A DNA stretch of 64,000 nucleotides from Punica granatum (GCF_007655135.1 NW_022204108.1:83611-147610); one strand, 5' to 3'. Shown: positions 8,673-20,755, counted from the stretch's first letter. Numbers and translations are program-made. Notes: a model not told the origin generated them from the sequence alone.

Positions 8673-9540
8673 AAGGTTTAGGAAATATGGTCCATCTAGT
8701 TTTTCGAGAAGTGCTGGTCCTATAGAAGCGGTGAATTGGATGGCTGGAATGGAAAGAATTTTTGCAATCATGGAGGTTTCAGACAACCAACGTGTGGCAC
8801 TTGCAACATTCATGCTAGAAGGGGATGCTCAGTACTTGTGGGAGGCTACTCAAAGACGACTGGACCCGAACTCCTCGCACATTATCACTTGGGCTGAGTT
8901 TACGCAAGCATTTTATAATAAGTACTTTCCAGCCTCGTTTCGGCGCGCCAAGGAGCGGGAATTTTTGAATTTGAAGCAAGGGGACCTCAGCGTAGCTGAA
9001 TATGAAGTAAAATTTACCAAGTTGTCACGTTTTGCCCCTACATTGGTAAGTGATGAAACTTCCAAATGCAGTAGGTTCTTGGATGGATTGAACCTCAATA
9101 TGAGGTCGCGCGTTTCCGTTTTGGAGATCCCATTATTTGCAGACCTGTATAATAAAGCCATTATCACTGAGGAGGACTTACGAGAGGAAGTTCATCAGAG
9201 GGAGCAAAGTATAACTCGACCTAGTAGCTCACTTGTAGAGGGTTCCTTCCGACCCCCAAAAAGAGGCGGGTTCATTCAAGGCTTCAATAGAGGGAAATCA
9301 ACTTATCAGCAGCTTCCGCAATGGTCTCATGAAGGTAAGGGCATGAGGAGTCAGAGTGGTGGAAGTTATGGTGGAACTAATCTCTCGAGGCATCAAAATT
9401 GTCAGAATTGTGGTCGATTTCATTCCGGAGTTTGTCAAGTGCAGTCCGGGAGTTGCTTTCATTGTGGACGTCGTGATCACTTAAGAAACAATTGCCCACA
9501 ATTAAGGAGTGAGGGGTTACATGTTTCAGATGTGGCATGA
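8584..9540 (+). pseudogene. gag: Gag capsid and first zinc knuckles, unit 2
   Basis: This open piece of 318 codons matches unit 1 residues 1-311. A G run of five is four here (near 9515), which shifts the frame just before the third zinc knuckle and stops it at 9540. The change is in a homopolymer and might be a base-calling error. Confidence 0.8.
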
Positions 9541-9965
9541 AGGGACATGTACAGAGGAATTGTAGGCAGCCTATAGTAGCAGCGTCAAGCAGCGCTAGTG
9601 TAGGCAATAGGCCATCGGCGATGAGAGGCCGTGGGCAGATGAGTAGCAACAAGAGTGTTCAAGGCCGAGGGGGTGGATCGATGGTGAGCTCAGCAGGCCA
9701 GGCCAATAGACCAATGACGCAGGGTAGAGTATTCACCTTAACGAAGCGGGATGCTGATGCCACTCCGACTGTAGTGACGGGTACGTTAAATCTCTTTAAT
9801 AAACCTGCTCATGTACTTATAGACCCAGGGTCCACTCATTCATATATCTCATTGTCATATGCCATGCATTCTAACAGGCCACGAGAGTTATTAGATAGTC
9901 GTATGTCCATAGCTACACACGACCGGGGAAAGTGTGGTAGTTGGGGAGGTGTATCGCAGTTGTAG
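9537..9965 (+). pseudogene. Third zinc knuckle and start of protease, unit 2
   Basis: This 142-codon piece continues the Gag-Pol sense after the 9515 shift. It includes the third knuckle and the protease D-P-G-S motif. A two-base insertion near 9919 ends the homology, giving a short out-of-frame tail. Confidence 0.75.
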
Positions 9966-11664
9966 GCTACACTTAGGGGATAAGGAGATGCTAGTAGATT
10001 TAATACCCTTAAACATTTGGGATTTTGATGTTATCCTCGGGATGGATTGGCTTGCTTCTCATCATGCTTCGGTGGAGTGTTACAAGAAGGAGGTTATCTT
10101 TAGAATACCAAATGAGCCTGAATTTAAGCTTCATGGAGATCAGTTGGGTACTCCATTCAATGTTATATCATTTCTCGAGGCGACGAAACTTTTGAAAAGG
10201 GGGTGTGAAGGATATTTGGCACATGTGATTGCTACCGAGGTCAACTCACCAAAACTTAGTGAAATTTCAGCAGTTTGCGAGTTTCCGGAGGTTTTTCCTG
10301 ATGATTTACCTGGTCTTCCCCCTGATAGAGAGATTGAGTTTACTATCGAGTTAGATCCCGGTACTGCGCCGATTTCCCGTGCACCGTATCGTATGGCCCC
10401 GTCAGAACTCATGGAATTGAAAATTCAGCTGCAAGAATTATTAGAAAAGGGATTTATCAGGCCTAGTGTATCTCCTTGGGGTGCTCCCGTTTTGTTTGTG
10501 AAGAAGAAGGATGGCTCACTTAGATTGTGTATAGATTACCGACAGCTGAATCGGGTAACGGTGCGCAATAAATATCCTTTACCTAGGATAGATGACTTGT
10601 TTGATCAGCTCCGAGGTGCTACCGTCTTCTCGAAGATCGATCTTAGATCGGGATACCACCAGCTGAAGATCAAGGACTCTGATGTGCCCAAGACTGCTTT
10701 TCGCACTCGGTATGGACATTATGAATTCCTTGTGATGCCTTTCGGGTTAACAAATGCTCCAGCAGCTTTTATGGATTTAATGAATAGAGTCTTCCAGCTA
10801 TATCTTGATCAGTTTGTGGTGGTTTTCATCGATGATATATTGGTATACTCGAGGAACCGGAATGAGCATGAAGAACATCTTCGTGTAGTGTTGCAGATTT
10901 TGAGAGAAAGAAAACTTTATGCCAAGTTTAGCAAATGTGAGTTTTGGTTAGACCGAGTGGGATTCCTCGGGCATGTGATTTCAGGTGATGGCATATCAGT
11001 GGATCCGACGAAGATTGAAGCTATCTTGAATTGGAATCGTCCTACAAGTGTAACAGAGGTGAGGAGTTTCCTAGGATTAGCTGGTTATTATCGAAGATTT
11101 GTGGAAGGATTCTCCCTTATTGCTGCTCCCCTGACTCGGTTAACGCGGAAAAGTGTGAAGTTTGAATGGACAGATGAGTATGAGCAAAGTTTCCAGGAGT
11201 TGAAGAAGAGGTTGACCACTGCCCCAGTGCTTGTTATTCCGTCCACTGATGAGGGGTTTGTGATATATAGTGATGCATCCCATCAAGGCTTAGGCTGCGT
11301 ATTAATGCAAAATGGCAGAGTGGTGGCTTATGCATCTCGGCAATTAAGGAATCATGAGAAGAATTACCCGACGCATGATCTTGAATTGGCAGCCGTGGTA
11401 TTCGCCCTCAAACTTTGGAGACATTATTTATATGGAGCAAAGTGCGAGATTTATACAGATCACAAGAGTTTGAAACATTTGTTCACTCAAAAAGAACTCA
11501 ACTTGAGACAGAGGAGATGGATGGAACTAATCAAAGATTATGATTGCACGATCAACTATCATCCAGGAAAGGCAAACGTGGTGGCAGATGCACTGAGTCG
11601 GAAATCATCAGCAAGATTAGCAGGTATGTGGAGTGTTTACGACACACTTATATTAATGAGTTGA
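9934..11664 (+). CDS. Protease C-part, reverse transcriptase and RNase H, unit 2
   Basis: A 576-codon open frame collinear with unit 1 from the second half of protease to the end of RNase H. It retains the RT FIDD box and the RNase H acidic residues. It ends at the same TGA as unit 1. The N-terminus is set by the upstream insertion, not by a natural start. Confidence 0.85.
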   Translation: MVVGEVYRSCRLHLGDKEMLVDLIPLNIWDFDVILGMDWLASHHASVECYKKEVIFRIPNEPEFKLHGDQLGTPFNVISFLEATKLLKRGCEGYLAHVIATEVNSPKLSEISAVCEFPEVFPDDLPGLPPDREIEFTIELDPGTAPISRAPYRMAPSELMELKIQLQELLEKGFIRPSVSPWGAPVLFVKKKDGSLRLCIDYRQLNRVTVRNKYPLPRIDDLFDQLRGATVFSKIDLRSGYHQLKIKDSDVPKTAFRTRYGHYEFLVMPFGLTNAPAAFMDLMNRVFQLYLDQFVVVFIDDILVYSRNRNEHEEHLRVVLQILRERKLYAKFSKCEFWLDRVGFLGHVISGDGISVDPTKIEAILNWNRPTSVTEVRSFLGLAGYYRRFVEGFSLIAAPLTRLTRKSVKFEWTDEYEQSFQELKKRLTTAPVLVIPSTDEGFVIYSDASHQGLGCVLMQNGRVVAYASRQLRNHEKNYPTHDLELAAVVFALKLWRHYLYGAKCEIYTDHKSLKHLFTQKELNLRQRRWMELIKDYDCTINYHPGKANVVADALSRKSSARLAGMWSVYDTLILMS

Positions 11665-12055
11665 GGTCATTAGAAGTTAAACTAGAGATGACCGGTTTAG
11701 GAGCATTGATGGCTATTTATGATATGAAACCAGTGCTAGTTGATCGAATTCGGGAAGCGCAACAAGTAGATCCATTTTTAGTAGAGATGAAAACAAGATT
11801 AAGGAAGGCAGAGTAAAGGAAGGCAAGAAGTTTGAATTTCTTTTGAAAGAGGATGACACACTTATGTTTGGGAGTCGAATTTGTGTACCTAATGATGCTG
11901 AGTTGAAGAGAGAGATTCTTGCACAGGCTCATAGCTCACCTTATGCAATGCACCCCGGAAGCACTAAGATGTATTATAATTTGAAGAGAAGCTATTGGTG
12001 GTATAACATGAAAAAGGAGATAGCTGAATTTGTTGCCAAGTGTCTAGTATGTTAA
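11544..12055 (+). pseudogene. RNase H-integrase linker and integrase zinc finger, unit 2
   Basis: Two open pieces (11544-11816 and 11843-12055) correspond to the single unit 1 segment. They are separated by loss of one A from a run near 11794. The second piece holds the HHCC finger and ends at the family-wide TAA (12053-12055). Confidence 0.75.
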
Positions 12056-12113
12056 CAGGTTAAAGCAGAGCATCAACACCCATCCGGTTATTACAACCTC
12101 TTCCGGTACCTGA

Positions 12114-13187
12114 ATGGAAATGGGAAAGATCACCATGGATTTTGTCTCGGGACTTCCACGAACACGAAGAGGGCATGATTCTATATGGGTGATAGTTGAT
12201 AGGCTGACTAAATCCGCTCACTTCCTACCAGCTAAAACGACATTCGGTGCAGATCAGTTGGCACAATTGTTCATTAAGGAGATTGTGAGGTTGCACGGTG
12301 TGCCGGCATCCATAGTATCAGACAGAGGTTCCTATTTTACTTCCAAGTACTGGAATAGTTTTGTTACGGCTCTAGGCACAAAGTTGAATTTGACCACCGC
12401 TTTTCATCCTGAATCAGACGGGCAAAGCGAAAGGACCATTCAAACATTGGAGGAAATGTTAAGAGCGTGTGTTATAGAATTTCAAGGCAGCTGGGATGAC
12501 TACCTTCCTTTGATGGAATTCGCGTATAATAACAGTTATCAATCTAGTATTGGAATGGCACCATATGAGTCGCTTTATGGTCGGGTTTGTCGAACACCAT
12601 TGTGTTGGAACGAAGTTGGAGAGAGGCAATTAACTGGACCGGAAATAGTCGACCTAACAGCTGAAAAGGTCAAGATTATCAGAGAGAGATTAAAGACCGC
12701 TCAAGGGCGACAAAAGAATTATGCCGATAAACGAAGAAAGGACCTCGAGTTTCAGCAAGGGGATCGAGTTTTCTTAAAGGTATCACCGTGGAAGGGTATT
12801 ATGAGATTTGGCAAGAAAGGGAAGCTTAGTCCCAGATATATCGGGCCATACGAGGTTCTCGAGCGCATTGGGAAGGTGGCATACCGGTTGGCTCTACCTC
12901 CTGAACTATCCCGTATTCATAACGTGTTTCATGTGTCAATGTTGCGTAAGTATATACCAGACCCATCCCATGTTCTGAGTTATCAACCGGTGGAGCTAAA
13001 TGAAGACTTGACATATGAGGAAGAGCCAGTGGATATTTTAGATAGAAAGGAGCAGGTCCTTCGAACCAAGAGAATTCCATTAGTAAAGGTGTTGTGGAAG
13101 AGTCATTCGATAGAAGAAGCCACTCGGGAACCCGAGGATTCTATGAGAGTCAACTATCCATACCTTTTCCCGATATCAGGTAAATAA
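12114..13187 (+). CDS. Integrase core and chromodomain, unit 2
   Basis: A 357-codon frame. The first seven residues come from a shifted reading upstream of the usual first ATG (12135), caused by one-base losses near 12086 and 12126. From there it is the same D2/D63/E99 core plus chromodomain as unit 1 (numbered from 12135). Confidence 0.85.
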   Translation: MEMGKITMDFVSGLPRTRRGHDSIWVIVDRLTKSAHFLPAKTTFGADQLAQLFIKEIVRLHGVPASIVSDRGSYFTSKYWNSFVTALGTKLNLTTAFHPESDGQSERTIQTLEEMLRACVIEFQGSWDDYLPLMEFAYNNSYQSSIGMAPYESLYGRVCRTPLCWNEVGERQLTGPEIVDLTAEKVKIIRERLKTAQGRQKNYADKRRKDLEFQQGDRVFLKVSPWKGIMRFGKKGKLSPRYIGPYEVLERIGKVAYRLALPPELSRIHNVFHVSMLRKYIPDPSHVLSYQPVELNEDLTYEEEPVDILDRKEQVLRTKRIPLVKVLWKSHSIEEATREPEDSMRVNYPYLFPISGK

Positions 13188-13209
13188 TTTCGGGGACGAA
13201 ATTTTCATT

Positions 13210-13221
13210 AGTGGGGGAGAT
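13210..13221 (+). promoter_or_regulatory. Polypurine tract, unit 2
   Basis: The AGTGGGGGAGAT tract abuts LTR C. Confidence 0.85.
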
Positions 13222-13477
13222 TGTGAGGCTAGTGTCCACCAAACATGCATATATGCTCATATACATATCCATATGCACATGCATGGTTACATAACATACA
13301 TGTATATAATATACCCTTATTTTTTTTTGGCTGGATCTTTAAATGTATTTAATATACCACAACTTGTGGCTGGATCATTATCTATACGAAAGAAAAAAAA
13401 TAATAATAATAACGAAAAAGGTGAGAAATCAGATAGTGATGAGTGTGGAATGGGCCAAGTGGCCTCCTTTTCAGCAG

Positions 13478-13546
13478 CCAATTTATTTCCACCGCCTTTG
13501 ACCATCTTTGACCACTTTCTTTTTCTGCTTTTCTTCCTTATTTAAA
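13478..13546 (+). promoter_or_regulatory. Predicted core promoter of LTR C
   Basis: CCAAT 13478-13482, W-boxes 13498-13503 and 13508-13513, TATTTAAA 13539-13546; spacing is identical to LTR B. Confidence 0.6.
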
Positions 13547-14670
13547 CCACACTTCTCCTTGCTCTATCCCTAGCCCAAGAAAAACGAAAATGAACCAGAA
13601 GAGAGAGAGAGAGAGGAGTTAGCTGAGTTGAGAAAAATCCTTGGAGAAGAAGACTAAGTTTGGAGTATTGATTAGTAAGTTGATTATCTATGATTTAAAC
13701 ATCTATATCACTATGTTGTATATAGTTGTGGCTCTTCTTGCATCCATTTCAGTTAGGTTAGATTGAGAATTTTAGTTGTTGAGATTGGTAGCTTCTCCTA
13801 AATGATATAAGTTGAGTTGGATATATGTTTGGAGTTAGTCTTATGTTGTTTTGGGATGAGTTTGGTCACTTATATGGGTTGAAAAATTCGGTTGTGGGGC
13901 AGGGGGCAAAACCCTTGGTTAAATTGGTGGGTTTCTAAGGCACATAGCTATGCCCTTCTGAAAGTATATATACACATATATAGATGTAGACAAGCGTGTG
14001 TGCATAGGTATATGCATACATTTTACTCTGTGAGCTGACCATGGACTAGAGAAGGGAACTGAATTGAAAATTTATCATGCATTATAATGATATCATGTGA
14101 TGGATTGATTGAATAAGCTCTTATTTATTTGTATTTCGGAACCAAAGAAGTACTTAGAATTCCTTGCACTCTTCCTGAATTTGGCTGATCAAATTGGTCA
14201 TCCATTTGATATATATTGTGATGAATCCTAAGTTGATATAATTTGAGAGATACATGTGTATAGCATTTTGCATTGTTCTCTATTTAAAGAGTTAGGTAGA
14301 AATCAAAAGAGATAGGGAAGAAGCATTTGTAATTATAAACATCTTATATTATAGCTACATTCAGGAAATAGCACAGGAGGTGAATTGCTGCATATTTTCA
14401 CCCTCATCTAGTATATTATCTAACCTTTTTGCTTGAACTGGATAGGGGCTGGGGAGACTGAGACTATACCTCCGGAAGGCTCGATTCATTAAGTGGTCAT
14501 TTCAGGGGTGTTTGGGAGTACTTTCTTCCATCGTAAAATAATAATAATATATATATATATATATATATATGTGTTGTGTATGGTTATAGAAGTGATGGTG
14601 GCCGAATGATTGCGGAACATAGTTGATGTGTATGCTTAGTATGCTTGTGATGGTTGCACTATAGCCATGG

Positions 14671-14896
14671 GATCGCTGGACCCGGCAGATTATAAAAGGG
14701 GTCTGATCGGCCGCCGAACCCGGCGAATATAAATAGGGGCTTGATCGGCCGCTGGACCCGGCGGAATATAAATAGGGACGTGATCGGCCGCTGGACCCGG
14801 CGGAATACAAATGGGGGCCTGATCGGCCGCTGGACCCGGCGGAATATAAGTAGGGGCATGATCGGACCGCTGGACCGGCGGAATATAAATGAAGGT
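14671..14896 (+). repeat. LTR C minisatellite
   Basis: Six 38-39 bp copies. The last copy reads GATCGGACCGC here rather than GATCGGACGC, and the second has lost one G. Confidence 0.88.
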
Positions 14897-15735
14897 CAAC
14901 TCTTACCGCCAGAGGTTAATGGGCGGCCCCCGCTCATGAGACATGGATATTGGGAGTTGAGGATGATATGAATGAGGTGTGCGGGGTCACGGTACCGTCA
15001 TAACTCTGTTGCGAGGAAATGCAACCCTATGGCTATATTACTGTTGTTTGGATTTGGTTGCCCTATGAGTTGTGTGAAAGGATGATCTTGGTATTGGATG
15101 CTATATCACGGTGAAATATGTATATATATATATATATATATATATGTATGATTGATTGTCGTGAATTGTGATGTAACATATTAGCTCATTTTACCTTGGA
15201 ATATAGTACTCACTGAGTTGCAGCTCACCCCCTGCATACATTTTTCCAGATGAGCTAGGAGCTAGACTAGCCGCACAGGAGGGCTTTGGATAACGGGGAT
15301 CAGCGCAAAGGATTTGGCAAGTAGGCCCACCCATAGTATAGGTAGTAAGTGTTCGTAAATGTTACAATCCTGTTACGACCTGAAACTTTTGTTAGTTGGT
15401 TTAGTGGTATGGTTGTAGCTGAACACACTATGGAGAGCATATATGTACATTAGAATCCGTTAGACTCATTATATATAACGTAGAGTGCCGAGTTAGTTTA
15501 AAGGTTGGATGTGTTGTAGAAGCATGCTATATATATATATATGAAAGCTTTTCGTTCAGTTTTATGCATATATCTGAATTAGTTGGGTCATTATATGTTT
15601 ATATAGAGCTTGTTCGGGTGTTTTAATGTGTTGAGAATTAGGGAAATAGATTATACGTATATGAGTTGCGTATATGATAATGGATATTAAGGAATAGAGG
15701 GAAACTCTGCTATAAGTTTCGGGTCGTGACATTTT

Positions 15736-15747
15736 TGGTATCAGAGC
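15736..15747 (+). promoter_or_regulatory. Primer-binding site, unit 3
   Basis: The intact 12-base iMet match, four bases after LTR C. Confidence 0.93.
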
Positions 15748-15885
15748 CTAGGTTATAGGATTCTGTAGACGTAGTGCGCCTGATCCCCGCTCTTTTTGAT
15801 TAGTTGCGGCCCCAAGACGGGATATACCTTATCATTGTGTTGTTAAATGCTTGGTTAACTTGTGTTCTGTTTAGGAAAATTTGCA

Positions 15886-16176
15886 ATGGGACCCAAACGT
15901 GCAAGGCGGGGTCGACCTAGATACCGTACAGCCGAGAATTTAGCTATGAGTACACCTGAGCCGATGACAGAGGAGCAAGTGTCTCAAGCTCCTCAAGAAG
16001 CTGCTGCAGCTCCTAGGGTTCAAGATCCACCAATCCACCAGACGTTAGCAGCCATGACTCGTCTAGTGGAGCAGCAAGCGCAGCTAATTGAGCAACAAAA
16101 CGGCCTTCTTCCAGAGGCAAGCAGCACAGCCGAGTGCATCTACATCTCACATGGAGCAACAATTGACGCCGTATGA
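15886..16176 (+). CDS. gag: Gag N-terminal segment, unit 3
   Basis: The 96 codons have the same protein sequence as unit 1. This is the only uninterrupted coding segment of the unit. Confidence 0.7.
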   Translation: MGPKRARRGRPRYRTAENLAMSTPEPMTEEQVSQAPQEAAAAPRVQDPPIHQTLAAMTRLVEQQAQLIEQQNGLLPEASSTAECIYISHGATIDAV

Positions 16177-18071
16177 AAGGTTTAGGAAATATGGTCCATC
16201 TAGTTTTTCGAGAAGTGCTGGTCCTATAGAAGCGGTGAATTGGATGGCTGGAATGGAAAGAATTTTTTCAATCATGGAGGTTTCAGACAACCAACGTGTG
16301 GCACTTGCAACATTCAGCTAGAGGGGATGCTCAGTACTTGTGGGAGGCTACTCAAAGACGACTGGACCCGAACTCCTCGCACATTATCACTTGGGCTGAG
16401 TTTACGCAGCATTTTATAATAAGTACTTTCCAGCCTCGTTTCGGCGCGCCAAGGAGCGGGAATTTTTGAATTTGAAGCAAGGGGACCTCAGCGTAGCTGA
16501 ATATGAAGTAAAATTTACCAAGTTGTCACGTTTTGCCCCCTACATTGGTAAGTGATGAAACTTCCAAATGCAGTAGGTTCTTGGATGGATTGAACCTCAA
16601 TATGAGGTCGCGCGTTTCCGTTTTGGAGATCCCATTATTTGCAGACCTGTATAATAAAGCCATTATCACTGAGGAGGACTTACGAGAGGAAGTTCATCAG
16701 AGGGAGCAAAGTATAACTCGACCTAGTAGCTCACTTGTAGAGGGTTCCTTCCGACCCCCAAAAAGAGGCGGGTTCATTCAAGGCTTCAATAGAGGGAAAT
16801 CAACTTATCAGCAGCTTCCGCAATGGTCTCATGAAGGTAGGGCATGAGGAGTCAGAGTGGTGGAAGTTATGGTGGAACTAATCTCTCGAGGCATCAAATT
16901 GTCAGAATTGTGGTCGATTTCATTCCGGAGTTTGTCAAGTGCAGTCCGGGAGTTGCTTTCATTGTGGACGTCGTGATCACTTAAGAACAATTGCCCACAA
17001 TTAAGGAGTGGGGGGTTACATGTTTCAGATGTGGCATGAAGGGACATGTACAGAGGAATTGTAGGCAGCCTATAGTAGCAGCGTCAAGCAGCGCTAGTGT
17101 GTAGGCAATAGGCCATCGGCGATGAGAGGCCGTGGGCAGATGAGTAGCAACAAGAGTGTTCAAGCCGAGGGGGTGGATCGATGGTGAGCTCAGCAGGCCA
17201 GGCCAATAGACCAATGACGCAGGGTAGAGTATTCACCTTAACGAAGCGGGATGCTGATGCCACTCCGACTGTAGTGACGGGTACGTTATAAATCTCTTTA
17301 ATAAACCTGCTCATGTACTTATAGACCCAGGGTCCACTCTCTTCATATATCTCATTGTCATATGCCATGCATTCTAACAGGCCACGAGAGTTATTAGATA
17401 GTCGTATGTCCATAGCTACAAACCGACCGGGGGAAAGTGTGGTAGTTGGGGAGGTGTATCGCAGTTGTAGGCTACACTTAGGGGATAAGGAGATGCTAGT
17501 AGATTTAATACCCTTAAACATTTGGGATTTTGATGTTATCCTCGGGATGGATTGGCTTGCTTCTCATCATGCTTCGGTGGAGTGTTACAAGAAGGAGGTT
17601 ATTTTAGAATACCAAATGAGCCTGAATTTAAGCTTCATGGAGATCAGTTGGGTACTCCATTCAATGTTATATCATTTCTCGAGGCGCGACGAAACTTTTG
17701 AAAAGGGGGTGTGAAGGATATTTGGCACATGTGATTGCTACCGAGGTCAACTCACCAAACTTAGTGAAATTTCAGCAGTTTGCGAGTTTCCGGAGGTTTT
17801 TCCTGATGATTTACCTGGTCTTCCCCTGATAGAGAGATTGAGTTTACTATCGAGTTAGATCCCGGTACTGCGCCGATTTCCCGTGCACCGTATCGTATGC
17901 CCCGTCAGAACTCATGGAATTGAAAATTCAGCTGCAAGAATTATTAGAAAAGGGATTTATCAGGCTAGTGTATCTCCTGGGGTGCTCCCGTTTTTTGTGA
18001 AGAAGAAAGGATGGCTCACTTAGATTGTGTATAGATTACCGACAGCTGAATCGGGTAACGGTGCGCAATAA
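16088..18071 (+). pseudogene. Gag-protease-RT remnant, unit 3
   Basis: This is collinear with the unit 1 Gag-Pol frame but cut by many small indels, leaving open pieces such as 16088-16321, 16533-16847 and 17355-17714. Capsid, knuckle and protease D-P-G-S regions are recognisable. It ends abruptly in RT at the foreign junction. The indel-to-substitution ratio is odd for natural decay. Confidence 0.85.
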
Positions 18072-18309
18072 CAGAGCATGGACTCATGCTCTCTCGGACA
18101 TAGCCCTTGGTCAGCAACTCATCAACTTGCTTTTGGAGTTCTTTTGCTTCTTCGGGATTACACCGATATGCTGGCCGGTTTGGAATGGGCGCTCCTGGAA
18201 TGAAATCAATTTGATGTTCGATCCCACGGATTGGTGGCAATCCCGGTGGCGTCCCCTCAAGAAACACATCATCAAACTCCTGCAAAAGAGAAACCACAAC
18301 ACTAGGCAA
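18072..18309 (-). pseudogene. Start of reverse transcriptase, second Ty3/gypsy element
   Basis: About 80 residues read as the segment leading into RT: a GLPPIRGIEHQIDF-type motif, then NRPAYR, then an ELLTKGYVRESMSP-like motif. The reading frame runs out of the element at 18072 into antisense unit 3 DNA (to 18016). No RT catalytic residues remain. Confidence 0.8.
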
Positions 18310-18439
18310 ATATAGGTTAAAAGTATTAGATAAGTAGCCTCTTTGTACAAGAACAATATCATTGGCCTTTCATCCTTACTAACACTCTCTAATTCTCTTT
18401 CTTTTGTGAAGAAACTCAATTTCTTCCCCCTTTTTCTTT

Positions 18440-19201
18440 TCAAGGCTGAACTCTCACATTTTTCTTTCTTTTCACTCTCTTTCTCACTTTTCTCTCGAAT
18501 TTCTTTCCTCTCACTTTTACTCTCCTTTTCTTTTGGTTCAGCCACTCTCTTACTTTCTTTTGAACTCTCAGCACTGGACCTTTTGATTTGGGTTGCTCTT
18601 CGAACACTTGATGTGGTGGCAGCGGTGCAAGTGTCATGCTTCGACCATCCTTGATGAAACTATACCGATTCTTGTACCCGTCATGTGTAGTTCTTCGATC
18701 AAATTGCCATGGCCTCCCGAGTAACAAATGGCTGGCTATCATAGGAACTACATCACACAAAACTTCATCATGGTACTTCCCAATAGAAAATGAGATTAAC
18801 ACTTGTTTTGTCACCTTTAATTCACCACTCTCATTCAGCCACTGAAGTCTATATGGCCTTGGATGCTTTTGAGTTCTCAAACCAAGCTTCTCCACCATCA
18901 GCTTGCTTGCCACATTCACAGTGCTTCCCCCATCAATAATCAGTCCACATACTCGATCCTTCACGTGGCATCGAGTGTAGAAAATGTTCTCTCTTTGTAG
19001 CCCATCACCATCTTCTTTGGCTTGCACATGTAGAGCTCTCAAAACAACAAGAGTTTGACCCGATACAGCATGCTCCACATCATCGGCATCCCCTCTCCTT
19101 AGAATCAGATGATGGCTTGGTTGCGGGCTTGTTCCCTTGGCCTTCTCCTCTTGCTTCGAACCAGTCCATTTAGGTCCAGCCCCTTCAACTTGGAAGTCCA
19201 C
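18440..19201 (-). pseudogene. Protease region, second Ty3/gypsy element
   Basis: This 253-codon open frame contains a retropepsin-like domain with D-G-G-S (about residues 93-96) and a later LLLGRPW motif, the usual end of the protease fold in plant gypsy elements. The C-terminal third is lysine/arginine-rich linker. The ATG at 19201 is internal to Gag-Pol. Gag sense upstream is in other frames, and the linker to RT is also frameshifted near 18440. Confidence 0.8.
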
Positions 19202-20138
19202 TTCGAATTCGAATTAGAGGATTCGAACCTGGATGACGATCGTCCCCCCCTTCTTGAGTTGCCTCTCAACCTTCATAGCCATGTGCCCAATTCTTCAAGC
19301 TCCACATAATGGTGCAGCTCCACAATATTGGCAATCTCCCGATTAAGTCCACTAATGAACCGAGCCATGGTTGCCTCTCGATCCTCCTCAACATTGGCGC
19401 GAATCATGGCAATCTCCATCTCCTTGTGGTACTCCCTCCACGTTCTTAGACCCTTGCTTAAGATTCTGCAGCTTCAAGTATAATCCCGGTAGTAATGGGA
19501 TGGGACAAACCTCCTCCGCATGACAGCTTTCATGCCCTCCCAATTGTCAATAGTTCGCTCTCTCTCCATTCGGCGTCTACTCACCGTCAATTGATCCCAC
19601 CAAACTATGGGCATAGTCGGTAATGCCACAGCTGCAAGCTTCACCTTCTTCTCCTCGGAGTAGTTGTGGACAATCAAAAACCAGTTCAACCCTCCTTTCC
19701 CATTCGATGTAAATATCGGGATCGCTCTTGCCTTGGAATGGAGGAATGGTCAGCTTGATGGACCCCATATTACGATCAACGGTGTCTCTTTTCTTGGCGC
19801 CTTCCACGTCCGCGCCATGGCGTCTCAGCCCTTGCTCCTCGAGCTCGTCTCATTGCGGCAATGGAAGATACATCATCCTCATCATCATAGGATCTCAGCT
19901 CGTGGCCATCAAATGGATCAGTAGTAGGTGCTGGTTGTCGGTTATTGTTCCTCCTTGGTTGTTGATTGGGAGCTTGTCGCAACTGGTCAATCCGCTCATC
20001 ATGCCTCTCCAACCGGTCATTAATCGTATTGAGCACCATGTTCATTCGCTCAAATTGTTGTTGCATAGCCCGAATAATTGTGCTTTGATCAGGCCCTCCA
20101 CTACTTTGCTCATGTCCCCCGCTATCTTCTTGCGACAT
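19202..20138 (-). pseudogene. gag: Gag, second Ty3/gypsy element (frameshifted)
   Basis: The ATG at 20138 starts a Gag N-terminus with a Gln/Glu-rich helix (about residues 24-52). Sense then passes to 19577-19807 (start of capsid, IPPFQGKSDP-type motif) and on to 19474-19689 (EEKKVKLA and RRRFVPSHYYRD-type motifs). At least three frame changes separate the open pieces, and further Gag sense runs to about 19210. It belongs to a different lineage from the array element. Confidence 0.78.
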
Positions 20139-20743
20139 GTTGAAATCTGCAAAGAAATATTAGAGTAAAAGGACCTCACAATCACTCCCTCACGTGTTTA
20201 CTCTCAAATCGTGTCATGTCACACAAACTCTCGTATTTCACTCGATACAAATGGCTTTTACCCTCTGATGGTCTCACTCCCTCTGGCCTTTTTCCTCTCA
20301 CAGATTTCTCCACAAAGTTCTGGACGAACTGAGCAATCTAATTACAAGTCCTTGAGGAAATTACTTGTTCGCTCGAGCCACTTATAATATCAGTTCCAAG
20401 TAGCAAAGAAGCGAAGAGATATATGGATGGACAAGATGTATGTAAAAGGAATGATCCCAGACAAATCAAAGATGGAATGGACACAAATACGATCGGGAGA
20501 AAAGCAGAATGGAAGCAACTATGACAGGTCTACTTAAGGCCTGTGTAATCAGATCTCCTCTCTTTTTTTTTTTTTTGATTCTTTTTCACGTTTTTTTTTT
20601 TTGGACGATTTTTTTTTTTAATAGCTATGAACGGATCAGTCAAGACTAAATGGAAAGGATAGAAATGGAAGATAGATCTAAAAATTCCAGAATGGTGAAC
20701 AAGGAAAGAACAAGGATAGATGAAACCTCAATTTGGAGCCTAA
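20139..20743 (-). other. Leader of the second Ty3/gypsy element
   Basis: Untranslated region between its PBS and Gag. It holds three long A runs on the - strand (seen as T runs at about 20560-20620) and no gene. Confidence 0.6.
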
Positions 20744-20755
20744 GCTCTGATACCA
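20744..20755 (-). promoter_or_regulatory. Primer-binding site of the second element
   Basis: GCTCTGATACCA on the + strand is the reverse complement of the iMet PBS. It lies six bases inside the LTR end at 20762. Confidence 0.9.

Larger units (their letters stand above)
8228..13221 (+). mobile_element. Unit 2 internal region, full-length but more broken
   Basis: A full-length copy (4,994 bp) collinear with unit 1 and almost identical. It carries the three family-wide breaks plus private indels: a lost G near 9515, AC inserted near 9919, a lost A near 11794, a lost G near 12086 and a lost A near 12126. Confidence 0.92.
13222..15731 (+). repeat. LTR C, shared between units 2 and 3 (2,510 bp)
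   Basis: It runs from TGTGAG to TGACA with the same internal order as LTR B and has the canonical block at 14963-15032 that LTRs A and B lack. It has lost about 41 bp near 15560 (ends joined at a shared AGT) compared with LTRs E-J. TA runs lie at about 14545-14572 and 15120-15146. Confidence 0.93.
15732..18071 (+). mobile_element. Unit 3 internal region, truncated inside reverse transcriptase
   Basis: It starts with a normal PBS and matches unit 1 up to the RT segment following the IDYRQLN motif, where homology stops at 18071. The rest of RT, RNase H, integrase, the polypurine tract and most of the next LTR are missing and replaced by foreign sequence. About twenty 1-2 bp indels but few substitutions separate it from unit 1. 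Confidence 0.9.

Noticed and set aside
13273..13545. Small + strand ORFs just after the LTR start, and similar ones in other LTRs
   Set aside because: They lie in the promoter region, their length varies with A and T runs, and they have no recognisable domain.
20555..20625. Poly-T tract as the tail of a retroposed gene or LINE
   Set aside because: It lies in the leader of the second Ty3/gypsy element between its PBS and Gag, and no retrogene is beside it.
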